Assembly (NCBI RefSeq): GCF_000835495.1
Contig: NW_015622545.1
Coordinates: 3,054,777 to 3,118,776, forward strand
From: Cladophialophora immunda
Lineage: Eukaryota; Ascomycota; Eurotiomycetes; Chaetothyriales; Herpotrichiellaceae
Reading direction: 5' to 3'
Length of the DNA stretch: 64,000 nucleotides
The first letter of the stretch is position 1; each line of letters begins with the position of its first letter. The notes beneath the pieces are model-generated. The model ran no database searches, was not told where the DNA came from, and saw only the letters and a list, made by a program, of their open reading frames with translations. Shown here piece by piece: positions 33,556 through 45,742 of the stretch. The translations under genes were made by a program, and so were the position numbers.

Positions 33556-36500
33556 CTACCGAGAACCCTGGCCACTAGGTGGCACATAATAGCCACTGAA
33601 TCTCGCTTGATACATCTGATTAGGCTGCTGATGTTGCATCTGTTGCATCTGCTGTGCCTGGGCCTGTTGTTGGTATTGCCAGGCTGGCTGATTCGACCAA
33701 GCTTGCGGTGGCTGTTGCGGCATGGAACCACCCCAGTACGCAGGCGTTTGAGCATTGATCCATTGCCCACTTTGTCTGACGTCGATAGGCGAGTTGTAAC
33801 CGGGGTATTGTTGCATTCCGTAGGTGCGCTCCGCCGCCTGCCTTTGCGCGATGGCCTCTTGAACCATGTGACCAGCGACGCCTTCCTTGATGTTTCTCTT
33901 TTCCTGCTCGCGTGCTTCGATCGCCCCGATCAGTCCGACTGACGGGTCTGGCGTCTTGCTTCTGTCAATCACTTGGATCAGTGGACCGCCTGTCATCTTC
34001 GCAACATGTTCCTGCTCTCTGGCCGACAGATGTGATGATGGATCGATCAACAATGAATGTCTCGAGCTTGATCGGAGCATCGAATCTCTTTTTTTCTGCA
34101 GTTTGTTTGGTGACTGCTCAACCTTGCTGTAAGAAACGCTGCGATGAGGCACATAACCCTGTGGCGCTCTCGCAGCGACAGCGCGTTGTTGGACGAACTC
34201 CTCAGCCGTTAAGCCCCCCATAGAGTTGTGCCTCGCCAGAGTCGTTCCAGGATGCCAAGCATAGCTCGAAGACCGGGAATGATTTCCCTTGGGGCTGTTC
34301 CTCTCGGCCAAAGGCGACCTTTGCTCGTCACCAGGTGTTGAGTTGGCCGGCGAGACTCGCTCATCTTGGGGAGATCTGGTCAGAGGGGTTGCGGGAGCTG
34401 TTGGAGGCCGGTCAAATGGTGACTGTCGCCCTGTGATTCCAGAAGCTGTCGGAGGGCGGCTGTGTCCCGGAGTCAAGCTTGGTGTGAAGGTCACGCCAAA
34501 GTCAACGACAGGTATGTCGACTTTCGCCGTGTCTTGGATGCCACTAGACAACTGAGGATCTCCAACTGTCTTCAAGACGCCTGTCCTGGTCTTTCTGTGG
34601 AAGACAGGGCGGTCGTCATCCTCGGGCAGGCTGTCATAGTCTGGTGAACTGCTCGGTGCCTTATCGTAGCTAGAAGCTGAATATTTAGACATGCTGTCGG
34701 GCGACTGAGCACGGTTTGATGGCGCCAACAAAGTTGAGGTCGGGGTCGGGACTGGCTTTCGATGGATCGGTTTGGAAGCTATTGAATGCTCGGTAGGGAC
34801 TCGGGGATGTTCTGGTCTGACATCAGCAGGGTTTTGCATATAAGCACCTTCTGCTACCACTTCTTGAGACACGAGTTGATTAGCAGATATTTCTTCGTCG
34901 CGAGGGGTCTCATTTACCCCTCGTAGCCCCTGATTCTCGCCTTGTCGGCCATTATTCCACGCCACCAACGCTGCATGCCCCGCCGCCCCACCACTCGCGA
35001 GTTTATTCACATCGACAATCTGAGACAATGTTCCATTTGACATGCGACTTTTCTCACGTCTCAAGTCCGGTCGGGCGTCGGGTCGCCTCTGTGGGACGTC
35101 GCTGTGTTGGTGCTGCATATCTGGAGGAGCCACCACCGGCGCAGGTGGTGTTGCTTCCCTCACATCTTCTTGGATATCTTCCGGCTGAGTACGCGGCCCT
35201 TGACCGTCGCTATCCGAGCTGTACCGGCTGTCTGATGTTTCGGCTTCACTATGTATGACGTTGTTCTTGAATGGATTTCGATGAGCTGGAGGTGCCGGCG
35301 GAGGCTGAATAGGCTCCATATCGGTATATTCAGCGGACAACCTGGATGGGTTGTAGTTTTCATGCTGGCGACGATTCTGGGTCGGTGACATGTAGGCAAC
35401 AGATTCTGATACAGACCTCGAATGGTGGTTTTGCCCAGGCGAAAGATACGCGATGTTCGCTGGAGCCGTTGCAGATTTCTTGGGGGAAGCAAACACTGCA
35501 TCGGTTGATTGGTTGTGCTGGTGTCGAGAAGGCGGCGATGAACGGACTGATTCAGCATCGTCGTACTGCACACCTTGCCTCGATTCCGAAAACACTCGGT
35601 TTTGTCGCCTGTTTTCCAAGTTGCTGCTCAAACGTCCTTGCGCGGTCATTGACATTCGCTTGGAGGTTGCCTCCTTCAATTGTCTACGCCATTCGCGTTC
35701 GCTCCATTTCTCACTCCCTTGAGAGTGGATTAGCGCTGCAACGTCAATGATGTCCAAATAGCCATATCTCCGGTCGCGCGGCATCGCAAACATGAGGCCC
35801 CGGGTGTCCCATGTATCGGCGATCAATCGCTGAGGACGGCCGTAGAGGTGGAAGATGTCGTATACTGGAAAAAGCCAACGAAGCATCATTTCAAAGCCCG
35901 AGACTGCGGGATGTACCTCGGGCATCACGAAAACAAAGCCTTCGGTCCTGGATTCTGGTTTTGAGTGTATCGTAATGCGACCTTCGACTTTGACCAAAGT
36001 AGACTGGTCGATCAACGGTTTCGACTGGGGATAGATGGCGTATGCCGAGTACGCATCGGTTATGGTCGCGATAGGCAGAGCCTTTTTGGTTTTCTTGGTG
36101 TCATAGAATTTGATAACCCCCTTGGGCAGGGCGGGTCGGTCATACACTGATTTCTTCTTCAGAGACTTGTTCGACCTTTGCCATTCTTTCTCATCGGGAG
36201 GTTCTATCACACACCAGCATCGCCTCCATGGAGTGCCGGCGCCAAATCGAACGCGTGCCCAGTCTTCCGCCTTGAACTTTGTCCGTTCCATGATCGTGCG
36301 GATGTTGTTCAAGGATTTTCCTTTACCCGCAATTAGGGAGCCCGTGTACAGTTCCTGGAGCGAGGAATGTTCAAACATTGCGAGTCTGATGCCGGCCGTC
36401 CACTGGGTCAGAGAATGCAGCGAGTTGAAATGGAACAAGTATCGATTCTTGCCTGCCGTGGATATTGACAGCACATTCTGTAGGGGCTGAACATCGGGAT

Positions 36501-37251
36501 TTCGTGTAGGGAGTGTCTCAATCTGCCAGAACCTCAGAATCAGGCCGCCCGGGAAAGTCTGTATATCCTACCATCTTAATGGAAGCATCCGCCAAGTTGA
36601 TAAATGTGGGAGCAACTTCTCCATCTTGACCAGCTGCATCCAAAGCAGCTGCGTCCCAAAGTGAGAGCACAGTGCCCACCAGTTGAGCGAAACATTCAGT
36701 CCAGTTGCGATCCGCATTGGGTCGTCCGTCTTTCACAGGGTTACTCAATGGGAAAGGTTGAAGAGGGATCGGGAGAACTCACGAGTGTCAAGATCGTTCA
36801 ATTTTAGAAAGTATCCTGCATGGGATGATCAGCATCGGGACATGTTGATCTTACAAGTCAGCAATAAGTACCTTCTTGATACAGCTTGTTGCCGTGACTT
36901 GAGAGGAAACTAGTGGGAACGTCAGCACTAGAATCCCATATAACCAGGCCGCCAGGCGCACCTGAACACTGGTTTCAACTCCTCAATGTGATTTTCTCTT
37001 TCAAACTCCATTGACGGAGGCGTATATACCATGGATGCCGGACGGGACGCAACCCGGTCTGTCCGAGGGGTCGTTCGAGGGGTTTCGGTGGGGGTTGGGG
37101 AGTCCTGGAAGCGTGCCGGTGACGGTAAGTCCTTGTCGACGATTTGTGTCTGGCCGGGGGAGGACGACTTTGAGAGCGAAGGGATCGAGAGGGTCGAATT
37201 GCTGAACGCCGCAGCCTTGAAGCTCTCGGACAGGTTGCGAAGGCGGCCCAT
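33556..37251 (-). CDS. CAF120: PH-domain protein, CCR4-NOT associated Caf120/Skg3 type
   Basis: Five exons (37251-36962, 36909-36872, 36815-36783, 36729-36572, 36522-33556) give 1161 residues. Two of the exons are only 38 and 33 nt, yet all phases fit and reconstruct FLSSHGNKLYQEG, YFLKLNDLDT and HGRPNADRNW. The PH domain continues through FINLADASIKM to NVLSISTAGKNRYLFHFNS and WTAGIRLAMFEH. A second conserved block (KAEDWARVRFGAGTPWRRC to DIFHLYGRPQRL) follows. After about residue 470 the protein is disordered (Ser/Pro/Gln/Asn-rich), with a Gln-rich tail (WQYQQQAQAQQMQQMQHQQ). Yeast Caf120 associates with the CCR4-NOT deadenylase; Skg3 is its paralogue with cell-wall links. The two cannot be separated here. 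Confidence 0.88.
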
Positions 37252-39014
37252 GTTGACAGTGTTGTCGGTGTTTAGCCTTATGGAACTTGCACCTGCCGCT
37301 CGGGCCCAGACTCACTTGCCGCACACAATGACGGCCTGGAAGGGAAGGATCGAAGAGGACCGTGCAGCGTGCGACTTGACGACAAGTAGCTGTTGTCCTC
37401 ACCAGCACACACCTGCGTTTGCCTTGTCGGAGAAGAGCAAGAGGTATCTTTCAGCTTGCCATCATAAGGTGTCGCCCAGAGGAACGGGTTCGGCGGGTAA
37501 TGGAGGGCCGGGTTTGTGGCAGTGCAGGCCACAGCGGGTATACAGGAAAAAAGAGAGCGGAAAGGCAGCTGGTTTGAGCGAGCGGTCAATAGACAAAAGG
37601 AGGGAGGTGAAAAGGGAAGTGGAAACAACAACTGAGATGTACTACTTGCGAGCTTGGTGATCTGGGCCGCAGGTGATGTGGTGTGGGTGGTATCCGTCTC
37701 GCCATGTCATAGTGGTTCAACTTTTTCTGCTTTGCTTTTGGACGTTGTTTAACTAAACACACAGTTAAGTGGACACCTCGAGGCCCCCCTCTAGAACCGT
37801 CACCAGGCGATTCTCACCACGATACGCCGGCCACTTCGCTCAAACTAGAACAGAATCAGGTAAAACCAAGCCGTCCAGATCTGCCAGAAAAGCCACAAGG
37901 CGTCACTCTTCTCCCAGACTTCCAAGTTTCGTCTGGACGAGGCATCGTCTGCCGTTTGATGACGTCTCTAGCCAACTAAACTCTCTAGTCGAGCTACACG
38001 AGGCCAATTTGGAGATCCAAAGCCTCCCATCCACTCATCACCCAAGCTCCAGCGACATCATGAAATCATCCACCAAGGAGATTGAGCCGAGTTCTTAGCT
38101 ACCAGATCCCGCCGAGTTTCCTCCTCGCTTTCCCTGGTCTGCGGACAACACTTCCAGAGCCCGTGCCCGTACCAGCATCGTCGCTAACGTCGGACGGTCC
38201 CTGGCAAAGTGGCTTGCGTGGCCTTCTGGGCCAAGCACCCCCGGAATCTGCTCAGGCCTTGATGATTGACTCCAGAGACGCAATCTGTTCGGCAGGTGGA
38301 CAATACCAAAAATGCTCCGTTCGATCCTACATCCGTTGCTTTATGTAGCTCCATTGACACCTCCCTTTACTGGAAACGCCGGCACAAGAGCCCTCAGCCA
38401 GTCGTTCCAGTCGGCCCCTTGACCGTGGAGTTTTGACTGGGCGCATCCAAGAACTCGGCAGGGCGAAACATACGCGTCTCGGCACCCACCGGCGAGACAT
38501 GCATGACCTCCTGTGTCTCCTGCATGTAGGAGCGAGCTACGAGTAGACTCCGCGCCCAAGGCCTTCCTTCCCTTGGGGTGGAGCTTCGTCTGGTTTGTGG
38601 GTTGACTCCGCCATCGGCCTTCGCATCAGGGACCTGGAGCATACGTTATTATTTGAAAAACACACGAGTACGGAGTAGAAACATTGAAATTCGCCTTGCC
38701 TATGGCTCGGCACGAAGTTGCCCTCTCCATTTGTGTCAAAGCTAGTAGTACAGTCGTTAACCGCCTCCGAATGGGTTGACACATCCCGTTCTAGGACCAG
38801 CCTCAATCGCCCAACTGGGTGGAGTGTTCTGTGCCTAGATCATTTGACGGTATTTTCGCTCGTTCAAAGCCCCGTGATGCCCTCTCTAGCGCCTGCCGTC
38901 CGTCGCTCCCGTAATGAAAATCATCATTCAATATCTTCATGTTGGCTTGACATGATTCTATCATGACATGTCCATCATGGCCTTCTATCGTATCTCCAAA
39001 ATCGTCCTTGAGCC
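37252..39014. other. 1.8-kb intergenic region, no firmly supported gene
   Basis: Promoter side of the CAF120-like gene. A 110-codon open + frame (37769-38098) is Arg/Ser-rich but opens with GTG and has no domain. I do not call it. Confidence 0.4.
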
Positions 39015-39980
39015 CTATGTTTGTAGCTCGTTAAAGGTTCTGAGCGCCATAGCGACCCTAGTGTCGGCATCAGTCAACGGGTCTTCTACTTTTGGTGCGT
39101 TATCCTCGCTCTGCTCTTTTGTGTCACGCGGCGCGTCCTGCTGCCCGCCTTCTTGTGAATTGGCGGTCACAGTGGACTCAAGATTCGGGTCGATCAAGGA
39201 GGCGTCGGTCTGATTCTGAGGAGACGAATTGCTGAGATAATAGTGAATGTTTCTGGAGAGACCACCACTTGTAGAGCTACTGGGTTCAGCTTGCACGAAT
39301 CCGTATTCAGGGTGAGATTCTGTTGCAGGGTTTGCTGTTGTATAGTAGGCAGTGCCTTGGGGTGGATATGAGGTCTGGTCAGCGGCTGCGGTCGATAGAG
39401 CTTCTAAAGTGTGAGCTGCGACTTGCTGGACCATGTCAGAGGTGGTAGGAGTGCGAGGAGGGGTGACGGCGTTCGCATCGTCTGCATTCGGGTCGGCGAC
39501 ATGGATCCAAGTCACTGAAGAGGCAGTCAGTCTCGTTATCCAAGTTGCTAGTTGTCAAGATACAGACGTTGTTGTGGTACCGGCAGAAACGACTTCAGAT
39601 CGTCTTCACTATACGTTTGGCTATACTTGAAGAAACTGTCCAGTGAATGTTCTTGGCCATCTTTGCCAAAACTCGAGTTCTGGTGGTGGCGGAAGGTGAT
39701 TGCTGTGTCAGGAGTGTCAGTTCACTGAGGTCTGGTTGACGACCGCGGAGGACAGGGCGACTCACGCTCGGAGCGCACACAGTCGCGGTGCGACTTTAGA
39801 CATTGTCCGCAGATCGGCTTTGCCTTGAATTTCGCGATCAGTCAGTCTTCATCAACAGCGAGGAATGCGGCGCGCTTTTACCTCGTCGCATTTCAGCTTG
39901 CGTGCGCGGCAAGTCTGGCACCCTGTACGACTCCTCACAGTCCCAGAGGACTTTGATTTGGCGGCCTTTTGCGACGCCAT
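39015..39980 (-). CDS. short Zn2Cys6 DNA-binding protein
   Basis: Four exons (39980-39882, 39823-39766, 39702-39568, 39514-39015) give 263 residues. The N-terminus is a classic binuclear cluster, TGCQTCRARKLKCDE before intron 1 and AKPICGQCLKSHRDC after it, with all six Cys. The rest (SFGKDGQEHSLDSFFKYSQ, then Ser/Thr/Pro/Asn-rich sequence) lacks the fungal_trans middle homology domain. At 263 residues it is short for the class. Either it is a naturally small regulator or a further 3' exon is missed. The third intron uses a weak donor (GTCTGT), chosen because it is the one that avoids an immediate stop and keeps the phase. Target genes are unknown. Confidence 0.8.
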
Positions 39981-40419
39981 GTTCGCTCGGTTTGCGTTGT
40001 TGTCTGCAACGCACTGGCAGGTTTACCGACAGACACCCTCGACTTCTTAAACCCGCCGATGCCGCCGCAGTGGCTAGCGCCTTCGGATGATCGTAAATCC
40101 GATCCGATATCATCTTGGCAACCTGGTCAATGTTGAAGATGTCGTCGTCACGTGGTGAGAGAATCACGAGAAGAGGCGCAAAGAAGACGATTTAAATATG
40201 GGGGAGAGGTGAATTTCGTCGCGTTAATGTCGTTTTGCCAAGACGCGACAAGTTGCTAAGAATCGTGTCTGATCGTTTGTCTGGGAAATGTTGACCTGCG
40301 CATCATGGTTCAAGTTATGATTACTCCGTACAGGTTCCGCATCTGCTCGGCGTTGATATACAAAGCACTTGTTGGTCTCCAGCTCATCTTCGGGGCCGGT
40401 CCATGCTAGAGCCATGCCG
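39981..40419. other. intergenic between minus-strand genes
   Basis: Promoter of the short Zn2Cys6 gene and 3' region of POB3. An AT-richer patch lies near 40190-40330. Nothing else is seen. Confidence 0.45.
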
Positions 40420-42625
40420 CTATTTCTTCGCCTTCTTCTTTGGCGGTCGCTCCTCTTCCTCGTCGTCCTCACTAGCGCCAGCAGCATCGTCATCGGCATC
40501 AGCCATGTCCGCATCGCTACCCGCATCACTCCCATCACTCTCGTGGGCCGAATCATATTCTTCAGCGACGTCGCTTTCCGATTCGTCTTGGAAGTCCTCA
40601 TCTGGTGACTCGTCATCCTCGTCTGCAGAACCGCGATTTACGCCAGCATCGTCTTCCTCGTCCGAGGAAGCTAGGTCCTGGTCGTCGAGAGCAGCTTTCA
40701 ACAGGGCTGAGGAGTCGTCGAGCATCTCGTTCTTGAACCGGATACCCTTGGCCTGTTTTTTCCGTCATTAGCCCGAGTAGCGACTGTAGAAAGTAAAGAT
40801 ATTTGCTTACCTGGAAGAACGCCTCGAGAGGCTGTTGTTCCTCGCGGTTGATATTACTGAACTGGTGCTCTCCCTGTCCGTTCTTTAAGGTCATGGTGAT
40901 GTCAAATGTTCGGCTCGCCGCCAAAGCTCCTCCGACCCGTGACATGGTGATACTTTGTATCGAGTCGATCGGGACGTAAGTGGCGGGCTTGGGCACGAAC
41001 ATGAAGCTCTTGTCCAGGCAAAACAGTAAACCTTCGTTGGCCTTGATGGAGCACTTAACCCCATTCATGTTATGGTGACTGACAAAGTCTTTGGAGGGCA
41101 TGATGATCTTCTTGCCCGACAGGCCCTTGAAGACCTTGGCAATGACATGGTGAATGGGGGCTTCGTAATGTGCGTCAAGCTTGTCCTTGTATTTAGTTTC
41201 GAGGAGCTCTTCCGTCATGTTCAGATCCAGGTTGACTTCGTCGTCCAGCTTCAGTTGCATCACGATAAAAGGATATCTCGTCTGACCTTGCCGGAGAGGA
41301 GGGTCGAGGCCAAGAGTGATGAGCGTGTGCATTTCATCGTTCTTGGGCAGAATGAAGAACTTCTTGATGGATTGGTACTGAATCTTGTAGTCGTATGTTT
41401 TGCCACGCAAGCGGAAAGAGTGCTCGTACATGTCGATGTCAAAACGACCTCTGAGACCCAGGATCCATACGTCAGTCACGAGCTGCATATCAAAAACAGA
41501 ATTGACACGTACCTGGGTGTGAGATGTAATATGTCCTGAAAGGTTGCGAATGTGGCGCCCGCGACGTCCCCAATTTCTGCCTTATCCATCAAGGTCTCAT
41601 AAAACAAGTTGGCGGCATTTTGTTCCTCTTCCTCATCGGCGCCACTACCCTCCTCTCCGTTCACTTCTTTCTTTGATACTGTGCCTGGAATGTAAAACCG
41701 CATCTCGACAAGCTCGTCTCGGCCTGCGGCCGCCTTGTGACCTCGATTCTTGGTGCTTCCGGGCTTGTGGCCATTTGCGCCATTCTGAGCGCCATCTGGT
41801 CCCATGTTGAACTCGACGGCAATCTCATTCTTGCCCGCCAAGTTCGTGTTTGAGATTTCTGAGTAGGGGATCTCGAAGGCGGGTCTGTTTTGGACATTGA
41901 AAGCGAGCTCTGCTCTTCCGAACTCTGCTTTACCCCAGTTCCAACCTCGCAGCGCATGTTCCTTGTTTTCCACGTTGATGCCATACCAGATCTTGAAAGC
42001 TTTTGAGACACGGTCGAAATCGTCTTGCTCGAATCCGTCAAGCTGGATGACGGCGGCATCGCGTGTGATTATCTTCAGCTCATAGCCTTTTGCTGCTCGA
42101 CTCCATTGCGCCGCGCCGATCTGGTTGCTGTCTAAAGTGAAGGGTTCGCTGGTTCCACTGGGCTTCCAGCCGAGTCCGCTCTCTGCCAGACGACAACGGC
42201 CAGACTGTTTCGAGAGGTCGAGATAAATATTTTCGAAGTTCTCCCTATGGAGTCTGTTAGTTCGTTGTTGCGCTGTAAAGAGGAAGACACCGACATCATA
42301 TCAGCGCTGCGCCACTTGCAGCAGTGGGGAGGATATCAGAAGGTTTTCACTCAGGCGAGGATACAATGTTGGAATGAAAGAGATTCTGCAAGAGGGACAA
42401 CTGAGATGGCTTTAACAAGGAGATGGAGGCGGACCGCGAATGACCACAAGGCAAAGCGAAATATATCTAGACCTGAGGTTGTCGCATCGCGGACCCTTCA
42501 AATGCCTGAGAGATAATTAAAAAGGCTAGTGAGGCGCGCCCCCAGACGCGCGAGAGCAGCAGCTTGGCGGCGACGCGGCTAGTGAGGCTCCAGCCAAAGT
42601 GAAATGTGGCTTACGTGCAGCGCAT
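40420..42625 (-). CDS. POB3: FACT complex subunit Pob3 (SSRP1 homologue)
   Basis: Exons 42244-41513, 41450-40811 and 40752-40420 are firm. An 11-nt first exon at 42625-42615 (ATG...AC then GTAAGC) is my best start, and gives 571 residues in phase. Landmarks: ENFENIYLDLSKQSGRCRLAESGLGWKPSG, GYELKIITRDAAVIQLDGF, the SSRP1 block HLTPRGRFDIDMYEHSFRL, KTYDYKIQYQSIKKFFILPK, and the C-terminal PH-like domain (MNGVKCSIKANEGLLFCLDKSF). The tail is strongly acidic and ends in a basic PPKKKAKK. Pob3 with Spt16 forms FACT, the histone H2A-H2B chaperone of transcription and replication. As in other fungi there is no HMG box. Confidence 0.92.
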
Positions 42626-43740
42626 GTGGCGCTCGTTTTTCCTACAATATTACCGCCATAGCCAACTACCGACCTCCTAGTCTCGCGAAGTCCAACAGCC
42701 AAAGAGAACAGCTTGTCTCACAGCTCCTCTTGTTGTAGCGAGGTGAGTGTCTGTAACGACGTTCGCAGATCACACACCAAGCTATGTCCGCCGGAAACTT
42801 TGAGCTGCACCACCACGTTGACATGGACTCGTTCAAGCGAAATGAAGAAAGAGCCCGGGAAGCTCAGTAATGCTATAGGATACCACCTCATCCTGCACAG
42901 TTCTCAGTTTTTATGGATCCGAGACTGCAAACTACAAATTGGTGCAATCACTGACCCAGTGCAGAGTCTAGGCAATGTCCGCTGCTTGTTCGTCGAAGAA
43001 AGTCTCTGTGTCTCGCTGGTGACAGAACACGAGAGACTCTCGTGAATGATGCCGGCTACCACTCACTTCGGTGCGACGTCATTTCAACTCTTGCTCTGGC
43101 CAGTCGAGTTCCGTTGTTGGCATATCACTGTGTCACGAGGTCAGTTCGACAGTTCCGCTTCCACCTCTTGTCTGAGCTCGAGGCTCTTGTTGAAAATGAC
43201 ATAAATGCGAGTGCTTTCAAGAACAGCGTCAAGTTGCGAGTCTCTCATATCCCCGGGACCGACTCAGGCCAGCCTCTTCGTCCTCCATTGATGGGTAGGA
43301 ACATCAAGCAACGGAGGGGCAGAGGTCTGTCAGGAGCAGAGAGAACTCTCTGAAGCTGACATCCAAGCTGAGCCTTAGCTGAAACTGACGTCGGTGAGCT
43401 GGAAACAACCCTCTTCCCATTAGCTTAATCAGGACGCGTTGCTACCCCCAGCCTTTCCCCGGAACATGTGAATTTCTTTCAAATAGCAAACAAATTCAGC
43501 AATGTGTCTATCAGATCAAGGAGCAGAACCTCGAAAAACGTAAACGGATGCTTTTGTACTGACACTTCTTCGCTTTGTTGGATGCACCTGGCAACAAGCA
43601 ATCTATGAATCCATCGTTCTACTGGAAACCATTCTCTTCCATCTAGGAGAAGAGGTACACCTGCGCGCAAGGCTCTACCGGATAAGTTCAATGCTAGACT
43701 CTGTGCTCTTCACATTCAACCGGAGTTTGCACCTTGCGGT
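42626..43740. other. intergenic between POB3 and membrane orphan
   Basis: About 1.1 kb. A 28-codon + ORF (42784-42870, opening MSAGNFELHHHVDMDSF) has a coding look but no identifiable continuation. Nothing else is supported. Confidence 0.4.
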
Positions 43741-44955
43741 TCAGTCATTCGAAGCTTTCACAATATCTTTCCTCGGTCGTACTCTTCGTTGCAGCCGGAC
43801 GCGTTTAGTCGGGGTCGGCGGAGACACAGGCAGCTCAGGAGTTGACACCGCACCTCGTTCCTTCAACATGGCAAAGGCCTGTTTGTCCCCGGTCATCGAT
43901 CGTTTCGGAAGCCGACTTTGAGCGTGTCGACGAACAAATGTCGGGCAGCGATCCAAACCACCTGCGTCCAGCTCGCCGTCAGGTTGGCGCGCCTCAGGGA
44001 GGTCGCGTGTGCAAGGAGACGTGTGTAACTCGGGACTGTTCTTGGGTGACTGGTTGTCTGATTGAAACTGCGTTTGGCATGCGTTGGCTCGCCGGTCTGG
44101 TGTCTTTTGCAGTTGAAACTCTCGTGGACATGAGTGAGCACCACGGCCGCACAAAGATTCATGCGCCTTTCCAGCAGCAAGCACCGCCTCGGGGGTAGAC
44201 CGGACACTCAAAGTACGATATTGTTGCCGCCCACGCCGACCCGTTACATCAAGAGATCCCGCCGAAAGCCATGCATCTCGACCGCGGCGGATCACAAGGT
44301 GATCACTGCCCATTACTCGATTATCCCTGTCGGCTTCGAAAGCCGCAAGCAATTCATCGAGAGTGCTGCTGCTGAGCAGTGCTGCATGGTATATCTGGGA
44401 CGCACTGGCGGGCGCCTCGAGCGCAGAATCTGTCGATTCCGTACCCTGATCTCCCACGGTACCGTCGCCCTTGCCTGGACCCTCGATGTCGCTGGCCGTT
44501 CCACGATTCATCAGCTGAGGAAATGGACACGGTGGTAGAGCGTTTGGGACTTCGCCAATCATCCTGCCCAACGTGTATAGGCTCTTGAATATTCTGACGG
44601 GTACAAAGAGCCCGTCCCTGACACTCGTCCATGCATTCCAAATCTTCACATTGCCATTATTTCTCTGGCGGCATCGGTGGCAATTGGCCAATGTCCGTCC
44701 CGGGCGCAGGACCAGATTCCGGATTGTCGGGTACCAAGGGTCATCGCGCACGGAGAGCTTGTGGGAGATGTACAGAAGAGGCAGCATGTAGAGTCGGATT
44801 GCCAGGAGGAGGGCGAACACCGTGTGCTGTAGCAGTCTGCGTATGGTCTCACGATATTCGGAGCGGAGGCTCGTCCTCTCCGTCACAGGGGCAGCGCGAC
44901 TCGGCTGGAGACTGGCGTCGAGCGGCTGCACTGGCGGGTGGGGAGAAGTCGACAT
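43741..44955 (-). CDS. hypothetical membrane-associated protein, 404 residues
   Basis: Single exon from ATG 44955. One hydrophobic helix (TVFALLLAIRLYMLPLLYI, about 45-63) follows a basic N-terminus, predicting one membrane span. A Cys pair in CHRCRQRNNGN follows at about 92-95. The region around 185-215 (SQIYHAALLSSSTLDELLAAFEADRD) looks structured; the C-terminal half is Arg/Ser/Pro-rich, with a basic end (KRVRLQRRVRPRKD). I do not recognise a domain. The gene is uninterrupted and has consistent coding character, so it is probably real. Confidence 0.6.
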   Translation of the reverse strand: MSTSPHPPVQPLDASLQPSRAAPVTERTSLRSEYRETIRRLLQHTVFALLLAIRLYMLPLLYISHKLSVRDDPWYPTIRNLVLRPGRTLANCHRCRQRNNGNVKIWNAWTSVRDGLFVPVRIFKSLYTLGRMIGEVPNALPPCPFPQLMNRGTASDIEGPGKGDGTVGDQGTESTDSALEAPASASQIYHAALLSSSTLDELLAAFEADRDNRVMGSDHLVIRRGRDAWLSAGSLDVTGRRGRQQYRTLSVRSTPEAVLAAGKAHESLCGRGAHSCPREFQLQKTPDRRANACQTQFQSDNQSPKNSPELHTSPCTRDLPEARQPDGELDAGGLDRCPTFVRRHAQSRLPKRSMTGDKQAFAMLKERGAVSTPELPVSPPTPTKRVRLQRRVRPRKDIVKASND

Positions 44956-45742
44956 CGTCTCCTAGATCCCCTGCCCGCAGAGAGGTCTGGCCGGCTGCGA
45001 GCCCGCGGTGGGCGATAGATAGGTATGTCTGTAATGGCTTATGGATGCAGTCAAGGACGGCGCGTGAGATGCAGGGCAAAAAACATATATTCGTACGACC
45101 CAACCCGATATGCCAGGTGTGTGGGGTCTGCGTAAACAATGAAATGAGGATAGGATGAAAATTCGAGGGAGCCAAAGTCCACGGCCCGTCGCTGACGTGT
45201 GAACCACCACGGTCGATGGATGGCACGGGGAAGTCGCATTGCACACCTTGGACGGTGGCTTCCTACGCTTCAGATCCAGTACAGGTTCTGCCTATTTGTC
45301 CCGCCATGGTGCAAGCGCGGCAGCGGTGCACAGTCAAGCTCAGGATTAGTTCTTAGGGAGGTCATGTGTCCGTATGACATTGGTTATCTAGACGGCAAGA
45401 GAATGTATTCGACGACAAGCTCTAAGCTGGATCAAGCTTGCGGGCACGCTGAGAGTAGAAGGCACCGAGTGCCTTGGAAATGGTTGAAATTGCGACCAAG
45501 CGGTTGGAAGACTGCAGGTCTGACAGAACTAGAGCTGTGTGGTTGTTCTGAGGTATCTCCTGGGATAGTCTATAGTAACCCAGAATGGTATAGCACGAGC
45601 CTGGCTTGCCCCACAAGAAAACGGGGATTGTATAGCAGGTTTCAATAGGTTTTGTATGTGTTTTAAAAGTGATGCAGCCGGTCCTATTGTCGGGCCATTC
45701 GCCATGCGCTCAAGTCCCTTGCTGTCCTGCTCGGCGCATCCA
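44956..45742. other. intergenic, no gene seen
   Basis: Promoter of the membrane orphan and 3' region of the decarboxylase. Frames are short and overlap without domain content. Confidence 0.45.

Noticed and set aside
37769..38098. 110-codon Arg/Ser-rich plus-strand frame
   Set aside because: No ATG near its start, no acceptor with a matching upstream exon, no domain.
38167..38178. CCGTACCAGCAT, a 12-base match to the dehydrogenase operator arm
   Set aside because: A single half-site in an unrelated 1.8-kb gap with no inverted partner; one such match in 64 kb is not strong enough to claim a binding site.
42784..42870. 28-codon ORF opening MSAGNFELHHHVDMDSF
   Set aside because: It looks coding, and a splice just before its stop is possible, but no continuation gave a recognisable protein or a long frame.
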